A DNA stretch of 64,000 nucleotides from Gimesia aquarii (GCF_007748195.1 NZ_CP037920.1:6167800-6231799), one strand, 5' to 3'. Shown: positions 37,426 through 48,137, counted from the stretch's first letter. Program-made: numbers and translations. The notes: generated by a model from the letters alone, not told the origin.

Positions 37426-38244
37426 TCATTTCGACAACAGCGAAATCACATGTTTCCAGCCAAAGATGCGGGCCAAATCCAGGGCGGTATCGCCGTCCGG
37501 TGTTTTTAAGTTTTTATCAGCGCCATGCTTCAGCAGAATTTTGACAATCGTGGCATTCCCCGCCAGAGCATCGCGGTGCAGCATCGTCCAGCCGTCTTCA
37601 TCAGTCGCGTGTAACGGCTCCTTCGATTCGCGCAGGGATTCCTTTAGTGATTCCCCCATGTTGATACTCATCGGATGTTCGATCATGGCCCGCCGTTGCG
37701 TTTCCGGGTCAACGACGGACTTTTTGCCAAACAGGCCCAGGAAACCCGATTTTTGCTCTGGTTGTACATAAACCACTTCGATCTCTTCCGGATCGCCAAA
37801 ATCCAGACCCCAGGCCTGATCATGTTCTTTTCTCTCTCGAGGCGACATCCGTGAGCGAAGCAGGTTCACGGTATAAGCACCATATACTTTTCCCTGAATC
37901 GCAAACATCCAGTCGGTGATTTCTGACAGGGGCTCACAGACGGGATCTCCGGCACTCATATTCGTCAACCATGCAGGCGAATTGAGTAGTGTGCCCGTGA
38001 ATTCCTTGCCGTCACATTGAATATCGCTGACCCACATATGCTCGGTATCTGGATCACCGGGAGCAACATCAGGATCGTGAAAGGCAAATTTCACGGCAGC
38101 CAGATCCAGTCCCGGAACGATACGACGGTATTCCCACGACATCTCCCGCCAGAAATAACGGAATGATTTTCGTGCCCGTTTACTGGTAGCGAGCATCTCC
38201 GGATCATCGCCTTGATACATCACGATATTCTCTTCATTACTCAT
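37426..38244 (-). CDS. DUF2314 protein with C-terminal ankyrin repeats
   Basis: The protein has 272 residues. The N-terminal 190 residues match the DUF2314 pattern (AAVKFAFHDPDVAPGDPDTE, HMWVSDIQCDGKEFTGTL, MFAIQGKVYGAYTVNLL). The last 60 residues hold about two ankyrin repeats (DEDGWTMLHRDALAGNATIV, ILLKHGADKNLKTPDGDTA), which mediate protein interaction. AAGGA precedes ATG 38244. DUF2314 proteins are of unknown role and the ankyrin tail suggests a partner; the neighbours give no clue. Confidence 0.82.
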   Translation of the reverse strand: MSNEENIVMYQGDDPEMLATSKRARKSFRYFWREMSWEYRRIVPGLDLAAVKFAFHDPDVAPGDPDTEHMWVSDIQCDGKEFTGTLLNSPAWLTNMSAGDPVCEPLSEITDWMFAIQGKVYGAYTVNLLRSRMSPRERKEHDQAWGLDFGDPEEIEVVYVQPEQKSGFLGLFGKKSVVDPETQRRAMIEHPMSINMGESLKESLRESKEPLHATDEDGWTMLHRDALAGNATIVKILLKHGADKNLKTPDGDTALDLARIFGWKHVISLLSK

Positions 38245-38400
38245 GGCCCATTCCTTTCCTCAAAGATTAAGTTGTGTCTCTCGGTTAACAGAACTGCCAC
38301 AGTTCACTCATTTAATTACCATATGGAGTTTCCCAAACATGCTGCTGACAAAAGCCTATTATGGCAATTTGCACTTCACAATCACAAGCAGATTCTCAAA

Positions 38401-39066
38401 TTACCTGCTCGAATGGATTTCCTTTAGCATTCGCAGTTGCTGTGAATTGAGCCTGACTAACGGTCGTTTTGTTTGAATCAACTGCAGTGCAGCATCCGTT
38501 GTTTGTGAATGACCTAAGTAAACAAGTAGCATGGCTGCAAACATACCAGTCCGGCCGTGACCTTCAGCGCAGTGAATCAATATCGTACCATCAAGGGCAG
38601 CAGTTTGTTCGATCCATTGGTTGAGCTGTTCCAGGGGAGGGACCAAGCCATCAAGAATTGGATAGGAGAAATATCCTCCTGATCGCAATCCATTAGGTTC
38701 ATTGAATTCACAGGTCAGATCAATCACATAATCAATATTGTCCGGTCGTTCGGTAGAGAACAATCTACGACCAATGAAAAGCTTCTCAGTCAGTTGATTG
38801 ACAGGAGGTTCGTGTCTTACAAGGCGGAGTAAATACCAGATCGACCACAGATAAACCAAATACGGCAGTAATACGAGTTGATTGATGGGAGAAAGTAAGC
38901 CACTTTCCGACTTTCCAAAGACGCGTGCCCCCAGTAAGAGATATCCAAGCGCAACAACGCCAAAGCTAAGAGCCGGCCAAAGCAACAGGCACCACCATCC
39001 ACGATGAATAACAGCAATGGCTGCCAGCAGAACTGCGACGATAAGAAAAAATATTCCGTATTTCAT
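38401..39066 (-). CDS. Membrane-anchored dual-specificity/tyrosine phosphatase
   Basis: The protein has 221 residues. The first 80 contain about three transmembrane helices (GIFFLIVAVLLAAIAVI, CLLLWPALSFGVVALGYLLL, QLVLLPYLVYLWSIWYLL). From about residue 90 a cysteine phosphatase domain follows: KLFIGRRLFS, IDYVIDLTCEF, and the P-loop ILIHCAEGHGRTGMFAAML with the CX5R(T/S) signature. Such phosphatases act on phosphotyrosine, phosphoserine or phospholipids, and the tethering suggests a membrane-bound or lipid substrate, possibly like PTPMT1. Confidence 0.85.
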   Translation of the reverse strand: MKYGIFFLIVAVLLAAIAVIHRGWWCLLLWPALSFGVVALGYLLLGARVFGKSESGLLSPINQLVLLPYLVYLWSIWYLLRLVRHEPPVNQLTEKLFIGRRLFSTERPDNIDYVIDLTCEFNEPNGLRSGGYFSYPILDGLVPPLEQLNQWIEQTAALDGTILIHCAEGHGRTGMFAAMLLVYLGHSQTTDAALQLIQTKRPLVRLNSQQLRMLKEIHSSR

Positions 39067-39196
39067 GAGGAGCGTGTCTTTGGCTTCAAATTGCTTTAAC
39101 AGTTGATCATCACATCACAGAAATGAGACTGGCTAAGCTCGATCATCCATGCATCCGTCTTATAATCAAAGAAATAGTCTACCTGAATATAACACG

Positions 39197-39697
39197 TTAG
39201 CAGATAGTTTTCTCGTATTCGTCACGCCTCAGACAATAGACAAAACAATCCTCGTCACCGAAGCGGCGTCGTTCTGAAAACTGAAAACCGAGCCGTTCGT
39301 AAAATCGATGTGCGCGGGTATTTCGAGCGAGTGGATCTACGAGCACGGCTTTGACTTCGGAATTTGAAAAACACTGGTCAAGGGCCAACCGCATCATGGT
39401 CGTTCCATATCCCTTTCCCAGATCGCCTGGTTCTCCAATCCAGATGTCAATCGCTCGAAAACCTTTTTGAATATCGCCCCAATAGTGGGTCTCCTCTATG
39501 GCAGGATCAATAATTTGCAGAACTCCGATCGACCGCTCGTCAACTACGGCGATCAGTTGTTTTCTCCATACGGGGTCTCGATCAAGTTCCTGTTCCCAAT
39601 TCCAATCACTATCAGGATCGCAGGCAATCACATGAGGTTGTTGATCCCAGTGCTGCAAGAGTGCTAAATCTGAAAGACCGGCTTTGCGTAAATGCAT
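39197..39697 (-). CDS. GNAT acetyltransferase, AAC(6')-like
   Basis: The protein has 166 residues. The acetyl-CoA motif is GEPGDLGKGYGTTMMRLAL, followed by VDPLARNTRAHRFYERLGF, a pattern shared with aminoglycoside 6'-N-acetyltransferases and protein N-acetyltransferases of the RimI/RimJ-like group. HWDQQPHVIACDPDSDW near the start also matches AAC(6') relatives. I cannot claim resistance: chromosomal relatives of AAC(6') often have other substrates. Confidence 0.8.
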   Translation of the reverse strand: MHLRKAGLSDLALLQHWDQQPHVIACDPDSDWNWEQELDRDPVWRKQLIAVVDERSIGVLQIIDPAIEETHYWGDIQKGFRAIDIWIGEPGDLGKGYGTTMMRLALDQCFSNSEVKAVLVDPLARNTRAHRFYERLGFQFSERRRFGDEDCFVYCLRRDEYEKTIC

Positions 39698-39750
39698 TTA
39701 GAATAATTCCACTAGCTCATAACAGAGGATTTCAATTAGTTTTCGGTTCT

Positions 39751-40221
39751 TTAGATAGCAAATCTGACCGCTTCATAACTACTGTCGGAACTGACTTCCT
39801 GAGTGCAAAATAGAGGCGGCTCGCACTCGTAAGCATCGGCTTCGCTTTCAAACTCGGCCTCGACGATGACCGGTGCCTTTTTCCCAACAACAACATTGAT
39901 GCTGAAATCGACTCCCTGACAGGAATAAGAATACCGCTCCCTGATAAGCTCCTGTCTGGGAATGTGAGCAAGGGCATGATATTCTTCTCTGCTGAGGTAA
40001 AGATTGGTAATCGGCTCTGAGATTTCGCTCGTCTTTCCGTATTTTTTACAGAGCTTGTACTGTAACTCCCCCCGATATTCTACTTTTCTCAGTCTTAGTC
40101 GTGAGTTGTCGAGATACTTATCAGTGATGAGCCGCATTGGTAGTGAGTCGAGTTCTGGCAACAGTGTTTCATCCACCAACCAGCGACGTTCTATTTCTAA
40201 CTCACTGTACTTTGGCTTCAT
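39751..40221 (-). CDS. CYTH-domain protein (triphosphate-binding)
   Basis: The protein has 156 residues. It begins with the ExExK/R signature of the CYTH/triphosphate tunnel metalloenzyme fold (SELEIERRWLVD). Basic strands follow (NSRLRLRKVEYRG, QYKLCKKYGKTS), then acidic strands (VIVEAEFESEADA), as in tunnel enzymes. Members include class IV adenylate cyclase, thiamine triphosphatase and inorganic triphosphatase; the activity here is unknown. An almost unbroken series of minus genes flanks it. Confidence 0.85.
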   Translation of the reverse strand: MKPKYSELEIERRWLVDETLLPELDSLPMRLITDKYLDNSRLRLRKVEYRGELQYKLCKKYGKTSEISEPITNLYLSREEYHALAHIPRQELIRERYSYSCQGVDFSINVVVGKKAPVIVEAEFESEADAYECEPPLFCTQEVSSDSSYEAVRFAI

Positions 40222-40337
40222 AGATCACCAGATTCGCCTGAGATACATCATTTGCTGTTTTTCCGCATACGCGCATTGATAGAAGATGCCGCTAGCGATA
40301 CCCACGATTAATTCTATATTCCTTAAAGATTACAATA

Positions 40338-41075
40338 TCAGAAAGTAATCTCCTGCACGATCATCCCTTCTTCCAGCAAGGGGACTTGAGTTACGACTGA
40401 ACCATACGGATCAATCAAAGCGGTGGGACCATAGGAAATCTGTCCGTCCCTCTCACCTGTAACGTCAGCAGAGATTAACCACAGCCCCGTTTCGACCGTT
40501 CGTTCTGCACGAATTGCATTGTGTTTGAATCTCCACTTTTCCGCATTATTATAGCTCAGCATGTTATAACAGGGGCAGACCATCAAATGTGCGTTCTGGT
40601 TCGCGATTGCCGCGGCACATTCTGAAAAGTTAGTATCATAACAGATATTGATTCCAAACCTCAGCCCTTCGACTTCAAAGATAGGAAACTTCTCACCTGG
40701 CTCAAAAACTGATTCACCTGGTGCCAGCTTTGTCTTGCGATAACAGCCCAGTAACTCGCCCTGTTTGACGACAATCGCGGAAATATAGAGTTTGTCTCCC
40801 TCTTTCTCGATCATGCCGATGACGAGTATCGGTTGAACCTTTGCAAGCCTTTTGAGAATGTCGGCAAACGAATCGGAAGACACATCGACCGCGCGCTGCT
40901 GGGCTTGTTGTTCTTCAGCTACATATCCTTGCAGATAACTCTCCGGAAAGCAGACTAACTGTGCCCCCTGCTCTGCCGCACGATCAGCATATTCAATCAT
41001 CTTGTTCAAGGACTGTTCGATATCATCCTGGACATCAAGCAACTGACAAGCGGCAACGGTAGCACTCTGGTTCAT
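40338..41075 (-). CDS. Carbon-nitrogen hydrolase (nitrilase superfamily)
   Basis: The protein has 245 residues. The catalytic triad is visible as Glu45 in VCFPESYLQGY, Lys114 in CYRKTKLAPGE and Cys145 in GINICYDTNFSE. The family hydrolyses amides, nitriles and N-carbamoyl compounds. No partner enzyme is adjacent that would identify the substrate. Confidence 0.9.
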   Translation of the reverse strand: MNQSATVAACQLLDVQDDIEQSLNKMIEYADRAAEQGAQLVCFPESYLQGYVAEEQQAQQRAVDVSSDSFADILKRLAKVQPILVIGMIEKEGDKLYISAIVVKQGELLGCYRKTKLAPGESVFEPGEKFPIFEVEGLRFGINICYDTNFSECAAAIANQNAHLMVCPCYNMLSYNNAEKWRFKHNAIRAERTVETGLWLISADVTGERDGQISYGPTALIDPYGSVVTQVPLLEEGMIVQEITF

Positions 41076-41236
41076 TTTCTTTGCTCACAGTTATATTGAT
41101 ACGACTGAAAAGAAAAAAATGAAGGACAATGGATTTTACTTATCTCACATATATTTTAAATCCGACAGGCGTACTTTACATAAATGCATTTTTTTAACGT
41201 TTGTCTTAGCCATTCGACCATCTCCAGTTCCAAAAA

Positions 41237-41725
41237 CTATGACGAAGTTACCTTTGAACGTCCATCAGATTCGCTGATAGTATCAACATTGTGTGTAACC
41301 GAAGATCTGAAGGCAATCATCACACAAGTGATCAGGAGCGGCGGAAGAAATAGCAACAAGAATTCAGAGAAATACGCATTAGGAACTTCAATGGTTTTAT
41401 ATTGAGGAGTAGGCTGTCTCAGAACCCTGATAAATAAAGTCAGCGGAATTGAAAGAAAAAAGAGGATCGCCAGAGTTTTAGTGAATCGGTAATTTCCCTT
41501 TGGTGTGTATGTGGCCCATGCTGCGAGTCCAAAGTAGATAGCAACACCGAGAATTGGGTAGACCACCTCGTTTCGCCAATATGCAATGTCTGCTTGACGA
41601 TCAATTTCATAGGTATTATGAAAGTACCATGAAGTTATCGTATAGAGACTTATTAGAACTAGCGGGACGACGCCTCCTACCAATGCACCAATCAATCCGG
41701 CGATCATTCCCCTCATGATGATCAT
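41237..41725 (-). CDS. Membrane protein with about four helices, unknown function
   Basis: The protein has 162 residues. Hydrophobic stretches lie around residues 8-30 (GALVGGVVPLVLISLY), 55-75 (YPILGVAIYFGLAAWATY), 82-100 (LAILFFLSIPLTLFI) and 120-140 (FLLLFLPPLLITCVMIAF). There is no motif of a known family. ATG 41725 after GGAA is preferred to a TTG 18 bases upstream. Confidence 0.55.
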   Translation of the reverse strand: MIIMRGMIAGLIGALVGGVVPLVLISLYTITSWYFHNTYEIDRQADIAYWRNEVVYPILGVAIYFGLAAWATYTPKGNYRFTKTLAILFFLSIPLTLFIRVLRQPTPQYKTIEVPNAYFSEFLLLFLPPLLITCVMIAFRSSVTHNVDTISESDGRSKVTSS

Positions 41726-41905
41726 GTCACATTTCCGAATCAAAAAAAGGACCCGAGCGAATTAAATCATTTTTACCCACCTGCCTATACATAATGACAA
41801 GTCAGCTTCCTACCATGCAACAAAAAAATGTAATGGGAAGCAGATAATCAGGTGCGCAATATCCTCCTTTAGATACAAATTAAAGTTTTATTGAACTGAA
41901 CTCAC

Positions 41906-43414
41906 CTACGGCAGCTCAGTTGCACCCATCAAGTAGCGATCGCACTCGCGGGCCGCGCCGCGGCCTTCGTTGATGGCCCAGACAATCAGGCTCTGGCCGC
42001 GTCGACAGTCGCCGGCAGCGAACACACCTTCAATGTTGGTCGTGTACTGCTCATGCTCGGCTTTGAAGTTCGAACGGGCATCGGTTTCCAGATTGAGCTG
42101 CTCACTGATGAGATGCTCAGGGCCTAAAAAGCCCAGTGCCAGGAAGACCAGATCACATTCCAGGACTTTTTCCGAACCAGGCACAACACTGAACGGAGGA
42201 CCGTTCTCGACCGGTTTGGACCAGTCGACTTCGCAGATCGTAAGCCCGGTTAGATTACCCTGCTCATCACCGGTAAACTCGACCGTCGACATCTGGAACA
42301 GACGCGGATCTTTACCGAAGACGGCGGCCGCCTCTTCGTGACCGTAATCCACACGGAAAATTTTAGGCCATTGAGGCCAGGGGTTATTCGCAGCCCGCTC
42401 AGCGGGTGGCTGCGGAACAATTTCCAGGTTAATCAGACTTTCACATTTCTGTCGCATTGCGGTTCCCAGACAATCCGTACCCGTATCACCACCGCCGATC
42501 ACCACAACTTTCTTGCCTTCGGCATTGATGAAGTTTTCCACGGGCGAATTCTGATAGTGCGTATTTTCCAGACCCGATTCCAGCAGGCTCTGCGTATTCG
42601 CAGTCAGATATTCCATCGCAAAATGGACCCCTTTGAGATCGCGTCCGGGAATGGGCAGATCACGGGGCTTTGTTGCACCAGTGCAAATGACGACGGCATC
42701 AAAGTCCTTCATCAATTGATCGGCCTTAATGTCGACACCAATTGAAGTATTGGTGACAAACTCGACTCCTTCGTCGGCTAGTAAATCAACGCGTCGCTGT
42801 ACAATCCACTTTTCCAACTTCATGTTGGGAATACCATACATCAGCAGCCCGCCGATGCGATCGGCTCTCTCATAAACGGTGACGCTGTGGCCCGCGCTAT
42901 TGAGTTGAGCGGCCGCCGACAATCCTGCGGGACCGGAACCAATCACAGCCACTTTCTTGCCGGTACGCACTTTGGGAGGATTCGCAACAACCCAGCCCTG
43001 ATCGAAAGCATGATCGATAATCGAGTTTTCAATGTTCTTAATTGTCACAGCCGGTTCGTGTATTCCCAGCACACACGAGCCCTCACAGGGAGCCGGGCAA
43101 ACGCGACCGGTGAACTCAGGGAAGTTATTCGTCTTATGTAGACTCTCAATCGCATCCTGCCAGCGACCATGATAGACATGGTCGTTCCACTCCGGAATCA
43201 AGTTATTGATCGGGCAGCCCGACGCCATCCCTGCCAGTGTTTTCCCGGTATGACAAAAAGGGATGCCGCAATCCATACAACGTGCGCCCTGGTTTCCGAG
43301 TTCTTCTTCGGTCATATGCTCGTGGAACTCGTTCCAGTCCAGAATACGCAATTCAGGTTTTCTATCTGCACCCAGTTCTCGTTGAAACTCCATGAAGCCT
43401 GTTGGCTTACCCAT
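41906..43414 (-). CDS. gltD: Glutamate synthase (NADPH) small subunit
   Basis: The 502-residue beta subunit delivers electrons from NAD(P)H to the large subunit. The N-terminal region has the cysteine cluster for two [4Fe-4S] centres ([33 protein letters not shown]). Dinucleotide folds follow with [17 protein letters not shown] (FAD) and [15 protein letters not shown] (NADPH). It lies 106 bases downstream of gltB, same strand, as in many bacteria. Confidence 0.97.
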   Translation of the reverse strand: MGKPTGFMEFQRELGADRKPELRILDWNEFHEHMTEEELGNQGARCMDCGIPFCHTGKTLAGMASGCPINNLIPEWNDHVYHGRWQDAIESLHKTNNFPEFTGRVCPAPCEGSCVLGIHEPAVTIKNIENSIIDHAFDQGWVVANPPKVRTGKKVAVIGSGPAGLSAAAQLNSAGHSVTVYERADRIGGLLMYGIPNMKLEKWIVQRRVDLLADEGVEFVTNTSIGVDIKADQLMKDFDAVVICTGATKPRDLPIPGRDLKGVHFAMEYLTANTQSLLESGLENTHYQNSPVENFINAEGKKVVVIGGGDTGTDCLGTAMRQKCESLINLEIVPQPPAERAANNPWPQWPKIFRVDYGHEEAAAVFGKDPRLFQMSTVEFTGDEQGNLTGLTICEVDWSKPVENGPPFSVVPGSEKVLECDLVFLALGFLGPEHLISEQLNLETDARSNFKAEHEQYTTNIEGVFAAGDCRRGQSLIVWAINEGRGAARECDRYLMGATELP

Positions 43415-43520
43415 AATTCTATCTCACTCTAAAAATGTGTTCGCTCTTCTTACAGAGAAGGAAATGTTCCTGGAGACGTTACTGTTTGTGTTTCAATACG
43501 GCAGCAGCATCAGTTCCAGG

Positions 43521-46500
43521 CTAGACGCTGGCTGCTGCCTCAGCTTCCTCCGCCGCCATCTCCAGCAAAGCTCGTTTGTAATCGATGGGCATGACCTTCT
43601 TGAACAGCTCAAGTTCCTCATCCCAGTTATCGATGATCGATCTGGCAACGGTCGAACTAGTAAATTTCCGATGATTATCAATCAACGTTTTCAACTCTGC
43701 GATATCATCGGCATCTTCTACCTGTTCCAGTTCAATCGTTTCCAGATTGCAGTTTTGCAACAACAGACCATGAGGATCGTAAACATATGCGACTCCGCCC
43801 GACATGCCGGCTGCAAAATTTCGACCGGTTTCACCGAGAATCACAGCACGACCGCCGGTCATGTATTCACAACCATGATCGCCAATGCCTTCGACCACCG
43901 CCCTGGCACCTGAGTTCCTGACACAGAAGCGTTCGGCAGCCTGACCACGAATATACACCTCTCCTTCAGTGGCTCCGTAAAGATTTACGTTACCAACGAT
44001 AATGTTTTTCTCGGGAGAAAATGTGGAATCCTCCGGCGGATAGATCACAATTCTTCCACCACTCAGACCTTTACCAACATAGTCGTTTGCATCGCCCTCG
44101 TGCTCAATTGTAATCCCATGTGCTAACCAGGCTCCCAGACTTTGTCCGGCAGACCCTTTACTGTTGATGTGAATCGTTTCATCGGGCAGCCCTTCAGCAC
44201 CATGATGTTTGGAAACTTCATGACTCAACATTGTGCCGAAGGTACGATCTGTGTTTTTGACTTTCACATCCACCACCACCGGCTCGCCATTTTGAATTGC
44301 GGGCTGACATTGATCGATGAGAATGTTATCGATGACCACTTCCAGGCCATGCTCTTGATCTCGAGTACAATAGGTCCCCACGTTGGGATGTGGCTTCTCA
44401 GCAAGCTTCAGAATGGGTGTCAGATCCAGATGCTTTGCCTTCCAGTGAGCAATTCCCTCATCCAATTCCAGAACATCACTACGACCGACCATTTCATCCA
44501 TCGTGCGGAAACCGAGTTCAGCCATGAGCTCACGCGCTTCTTCTGCCAGGAGGAAGAAGTAATTCACCACGTGTTCGGGCTGACCGGCGAATTTTTTACG
44601 CAGTTCCGGATTCTGTGTTGCGATACCCACAGGGCACGTATTGAGATGACACTTACGCATCATAATACAACCCATGGTAATCAGCGGCGCGGTTGAGAAT
44701 CCGAATTCTTCGGCGCCCAACAAACTGGCAACCACGATATCTCGACCTGTTTTTAATTGGCCATCCGTTTGTAATCGCACACGGCTACGCAGGTCATTCA
44801 TGACAAGCGTCTGATGGGTTTCAGAAATTCCCAACTCCCAGGGCAGACCGGCATGCTTCACGCTGGTCAAAGGAGAAGCTCCGGTACCACCGGAGGCACC
44901 TGAAATCAGAATATTATCCGCATGCCCTTTCGCGACACCTGAGGCAATCGTTCCCACACCGACTTCAGAAACCAGCTTGACGCTGATCCGGGCAGAAGGA
45001 TTCGTATTTTTCAAGTCGTAGATCAACTGTGACAAGTCTTCAATCGAATAAATGTCATGATGTGGGGGCGGACTGATCAATCCAACACCGGGAGTCGAAT
45101 GACGCACGGAAGCGATGATTTTATTGACCTTGTGACCGGGTAATTCACCACCCTCTCCTGGTTTCGCACCTTGAGAAATCTTGATCTGTAATTCATCCGC
45201 ATTGGTTAAATACCAGCTGGTCACACCAAACCGACCTGAGGCAATTTGCTTGATCGCTGATCGCTTGGAATCTCCACCTTCCAGAGGCTTAAACCGCGAA
45301 TAGTCTTCTCCCCCTTCTCCCGTATTACTTTTCCCGCCCAAACGGTTCATGGCAACAGCCAGCGCTTCATGAGATTCAGCAGAAATCGAACCATAACTCA
45401 TCGCACCGGTACAGAAGCGTTTGACGATTTCCGTAACGGGTTCGACTTCATCCAGCGAAATCGATTCTCGTTTTTTGAATTTCAATAGACCCCGCAAATG
45501 ACATTCGCGAGTTGTCTGTTCGTTAACGGCTTTCGCAAACTGCTTGTAGGCATTTTTATCTCCGGAAGTCGCTGCAGCCTGCAGGTTGGCAATGTTTTCT
45601 GGTGACCACGAATGCTTTTCTCCATTCGCACGCCAATGATAGACTCCGGGATTGGTCAGACTGGATACCCGAACCTGATCCCTGTGAGGATAGCCGATGT
45701 CGTGTCGCATTTCGCTTTCTTGGGCTACGACATCAAAGCCGATTCCCTTAATTCGGCTGGCGGTACCCGCAAAACAGGTATCGATGATTTCCTTATTCAG
45801 ACCGACGGCTTCAAAAATCTGTGCGCCTTTGTAACTTTGTAGCGTCGAGATGCCCATTTTGGCCATCACTTTTAACATCCCCTTACCAACCCCTTTACGG
45901 TAAGCGGCAACGATGGAATCCCGAGTCCATTCTGTCGCATCCAGTTCGCCAGCTTCGAGAGAATGCCATAACGATTCAAACGCCATGTAAGGATTGATTG
46001 CGTCGGCACCGTAACCAAATAGCAGACAGTGGTGATGAACTTCGCGGGCTTCACCCGTTTCCAGGACAATCCCGATTTGAGTACGCTGCTCATTTCGTAC
46101 TAAGTGATGATGAATGGCACCACAGGAAATGAGCGTCGGCAAACCAACTCGTTCCGCATTCACAGCACGGTCGGATAAGGTAATCAAACTAAAACCATCG
46201 GCAATCGCCTGAGACGCTTCTTCTCGAATCCGATCTAAAGCAGCTCGGAATCCCGCTTCGCCTTCTGATTTAGGATAAGTGACATCAATCGTTTTATTTT
46301 TCCAGCCACGATAGTCCATCACTTTAATCGCAGCCATCTCTTCATTCGTAATGATTGGCTCAGGAATCAATAAACGATGACACTGCTCTTCAGTGGAATC
46401 TAATAAGTTCCCTTCCGGACCGATATAACATTCGAGTGTCATGATCACTTCTTCACGAATCGAATCGATGGCCGGGTTCGTCACCTGGGCAAAGAGCTGG

Positions 46501-48137
46501 TGGAAGTAATCATACAGTAAACGAGACTGATCGCTGAGGCAGGCCAGAGCCGCATCATTACCCATCGAGCCAATGGGATCTTTCTTGGCTTTGATCAGCG
46601 GAATCAACATGAACTTCAAAGTTTCAAATGTAAATCCGAAAGCCTGCATTCGCGACAACAATTCAGTTGTAGGAACATCCTCTACTTCATCTGCGGGGGG
46701 AATATCGTGCAAATGAATGCGCTGATTTTGTAACCATTCATGATAAGGTCGCTCAGTGGCATATTTTTCTTTGAGTTCTTCATCAGGAATCAGACGACCT
46801 TCTTCAAAGTCAACCAGGAACATTTTTCCTGGCTGCAAACGCCCCTTTTCTTTGACGATTTTGGGATCGACTTCCAGTACACCGACTTCACTGGCCATGA
46901 TGACACGATCATCGTGGGTAACATAGTAACGACTGGGGCGTAAACCATTCCGGTCCAATACGGCCCCAATACACTGACCGTCAGTAAAGGAAACCGAAGC
47001 AGGTCCGTCCCATGGCTCCTGAAGTGCAGAATGATATTCATAAAACGCACGCTTCGCGACAGAAATAGAATGGTGATTCTGCCAGGCTTCCGGAATCATC
47101 ATCATCATGACTTCTGGTAACGGACGACCGGACATCAACAACAATTCCAGTGCATTGTCAAAGTTACCAGAATCGGAACAGTGAGGCTCAATGATCGGGA
47201 ACAACTTCTTGAGATCAGCACCAAACAGGTCGCTGGACATCATCCCCTGTCGGGCATACATCCAGTTTGCATTACCACGCAGGGTGTTGATTTCTCCGTT
47301 GTGTGCCATAAATCGACATGGCTGAGCACGATCCCAACTGGGAAAGGTGTTGGTAGAGAAACGCGAGTGGACCATCGCCAGGTGACTGGTAAAATCCTCA
47401 GCCTGCAAATCCGGGTAGAACGGCATGACCTGATCGGGAGTCAACATCCCTTTGTAGACCACAACTTTGCTGGACAGCGAACAGAAGTAGAACATCAAGC
47501 CCTGAGGTAGGCTCCCTTCACGTAACTGTCGGCTGGATGACTTCAATATGATGTAGAGTTGTCGTTCCAGATCATTCTGATCTGCAATTTTTCCGTTGGG
47601 AGTCGAGATAAAAACCTGCTCCATCTGAGGCATAGCTCGTCGCGCGGAGGGACCGATGTCGGCTTTATCCGGATTAACTGGCAGTTCACGCCATCCCAAA
47701 ACAACGAGGCCCTGATCCTGGGTGATTTCTTCAACGACCTTTTTGCAATGCTCACGCTGCGCAACATCGGTCGGTAAAAATACCACTCCCATCCCGTAGT
47801 TGTTCTGCTGAGGTAAGTCTAGATCCAGGTCCTGCTTGACAACTCTGGTCAGAAAATCGTGAGGAATCGAAACTAAAATTCCGGCACCATCACCGGTGTT
47901 TTCTTCGCAACCACAGGCACCTCGATGTGTCATATGACGCAGCATTTCGTCGGCATCGAGCACAATTTGATGCGAACGATTGCCTTTGATGTGCGCGACA
48001 AACCCGACACCACAGCTATCGTGCTCGAATTCCGGATCATAAAGTCCGTGTGCTTCCGGCAGACGCCCCACTTGAAAAATGGAGTTTTGATTATTGTTTT
48101 CGGAATCAGTTCCACGCCGAACAGTTCGACTTGTCAT
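43521..48137 (-). CDS. gltB: Glutamate synthase (NADPH) large subunit
   Basis: The 1538-residue alpha subunit makes glutamate from glutamine and 2-oxoglutarate. Near the start is the class II glutaminase with catalytic Cys42 in HDSCGVGFVAH (the first 41 residues would be a cleaved propeptide). The central and FMN domains have SGASGGTGASPL, and the [3Fe-4S] cluster ligands lie in CIMMRKCHLNTCPVGIATQ. The C-terminal beta-helix shows GLSGGRIVIYPPE and GGRAVILG. Length and domain order are typical. Coordinate assembly with gltD is expected; a LysR regulator lies upstream. Confidence 0.98.
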   Translation of the reverse strand: MTSRTVRRGTDSENNNQNSIFQVGRLPEAHGLYDPEFEHDSCGVGFVAHIKGNRSHQIVLDADEMLRHMTHRGACGCEENTGDGAGILVSIPHDFLTRVVKQDLDLDLPQQNNYGMGVVFLPTDVAQREHCKKVVEEITQDQGLVVLGWRELPVNPDKADIGPSARRAMPQMEQVFISTPNGKIADQNDLERQLYIILKSSSRQLREGSLPQGLMFYFCSLSSKVVVYKGMLTPDQVMPFYPDLQAEDFTSHLAMVHSRFSTNTFPSWDRAQPCRFMAHNGEINTLRGNANWMYARQGMMSSDLFGADLKKLFPIIEPHCSDSGNFDNALELLLMSGRPLPEVMMMMIPEAWQNHHSISVAKRAFYEYHSALQEPWDGPASVSFTDGQCIGAVLDRNGLRPSRYYVTHDDRVIMASEVGVLEVDPKIVKEKGRLQPGKMFLVDFEEGRLIPDEELKEKYATERPYHEWLQNQRIHLHDIPPADEVEDVPTTELLSRMQAFGFTFETLKFMLIPLIKAKKDPIGSMGNDAALACLSDQSRLLYDYFHQLFAQVTNPAIDSIREEVIMTLECYIGPEGNLLDSTEEQCHRLLIPEPIITNEEMAAIKVMDYRGWKNKTIDVTYPKSEGEAGFRAALDRIREEASQAIADGFSLITLSDRAVNAERVGLPTLISCGAIHHHLVRNEQRTQIGIVLETGEAREVHHHCLLFGYGADAINPYMAFESLWHSLEAGELDATEWTRDSIVAAYRKGVGKGMLKVMAKMGISTLQSYKGAQIFEAVGLNKEIIDTCFAGTASRIKGIGFDVVAQESEMRHDIGYPHRDQVRVSSLTNPGVYHWRANGEKHSWSPENIANLQAAATSGDKNAYKQFAKAVNEQTTRECHLRGLLKFKKRESISLDEVEPVTEIVKRFCTGAMSYGSISAESHEALAVAMNRLGGKSNTGEGGEDYSRFKPLEGGDSKRSAIKQIASGRFGVTSWYLTNADELQIKISQGAKPGEGGELPGHKVNKIIASVRHSTPGVGLISPPPHHDIYSIEDLSQLIYDLKNTNPSARISVKLVSEVGVGTIASGVAKGHADNILISGASGGTGASPLTSVKHAGLPWELGISETHQTLVMNDLRSRVRLQTDGQLKTGRDIVVASLLGAEEFGFSTAPLITMGCIMMRKCHLNTCPVGIATQNPELRKKFAGQPEHVVNYFFLLAEEARELMAELGFRTMDEMVGRSDVLELDEGIAHWKAKHLDLTPILKLAEKPHPNVGTYCTRDQEHGLEVVIDNILIDQCQPAIQNGEPVVVDVKVKNTDRTFGTMLSHEVSKHHGAEGLPDETIHINSKGSAGQSLGAWLAHGITIEHEGDANDYVGKGLSGGRIVIYPPEDSTFSPEKNIIVGNVNLYGATEGEVYIRGQAAERFCVRNSGARAVVEGIGDHGCEYMTGGRAVILGETGRNFAAGMSGGVAYVYDPHGLLLQNCNLETIELEQVEDADDIAELKTLIDNHRKFTSSTVARSIIDNWDEELELFKKVMPIDYKRALLEMAAEEAEAAASV

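Noticed and set aside
39197-39697. Aminoglycoside resistance gene
   Set aside because: The similarity to AAC(6') is at family level; no mobile context or diagnostic evidence supports resistance.
43521-48137. Many long antisense frames inside gltB
   Set aside because: They follow from the composition of the strongly supported gltB coding strand.
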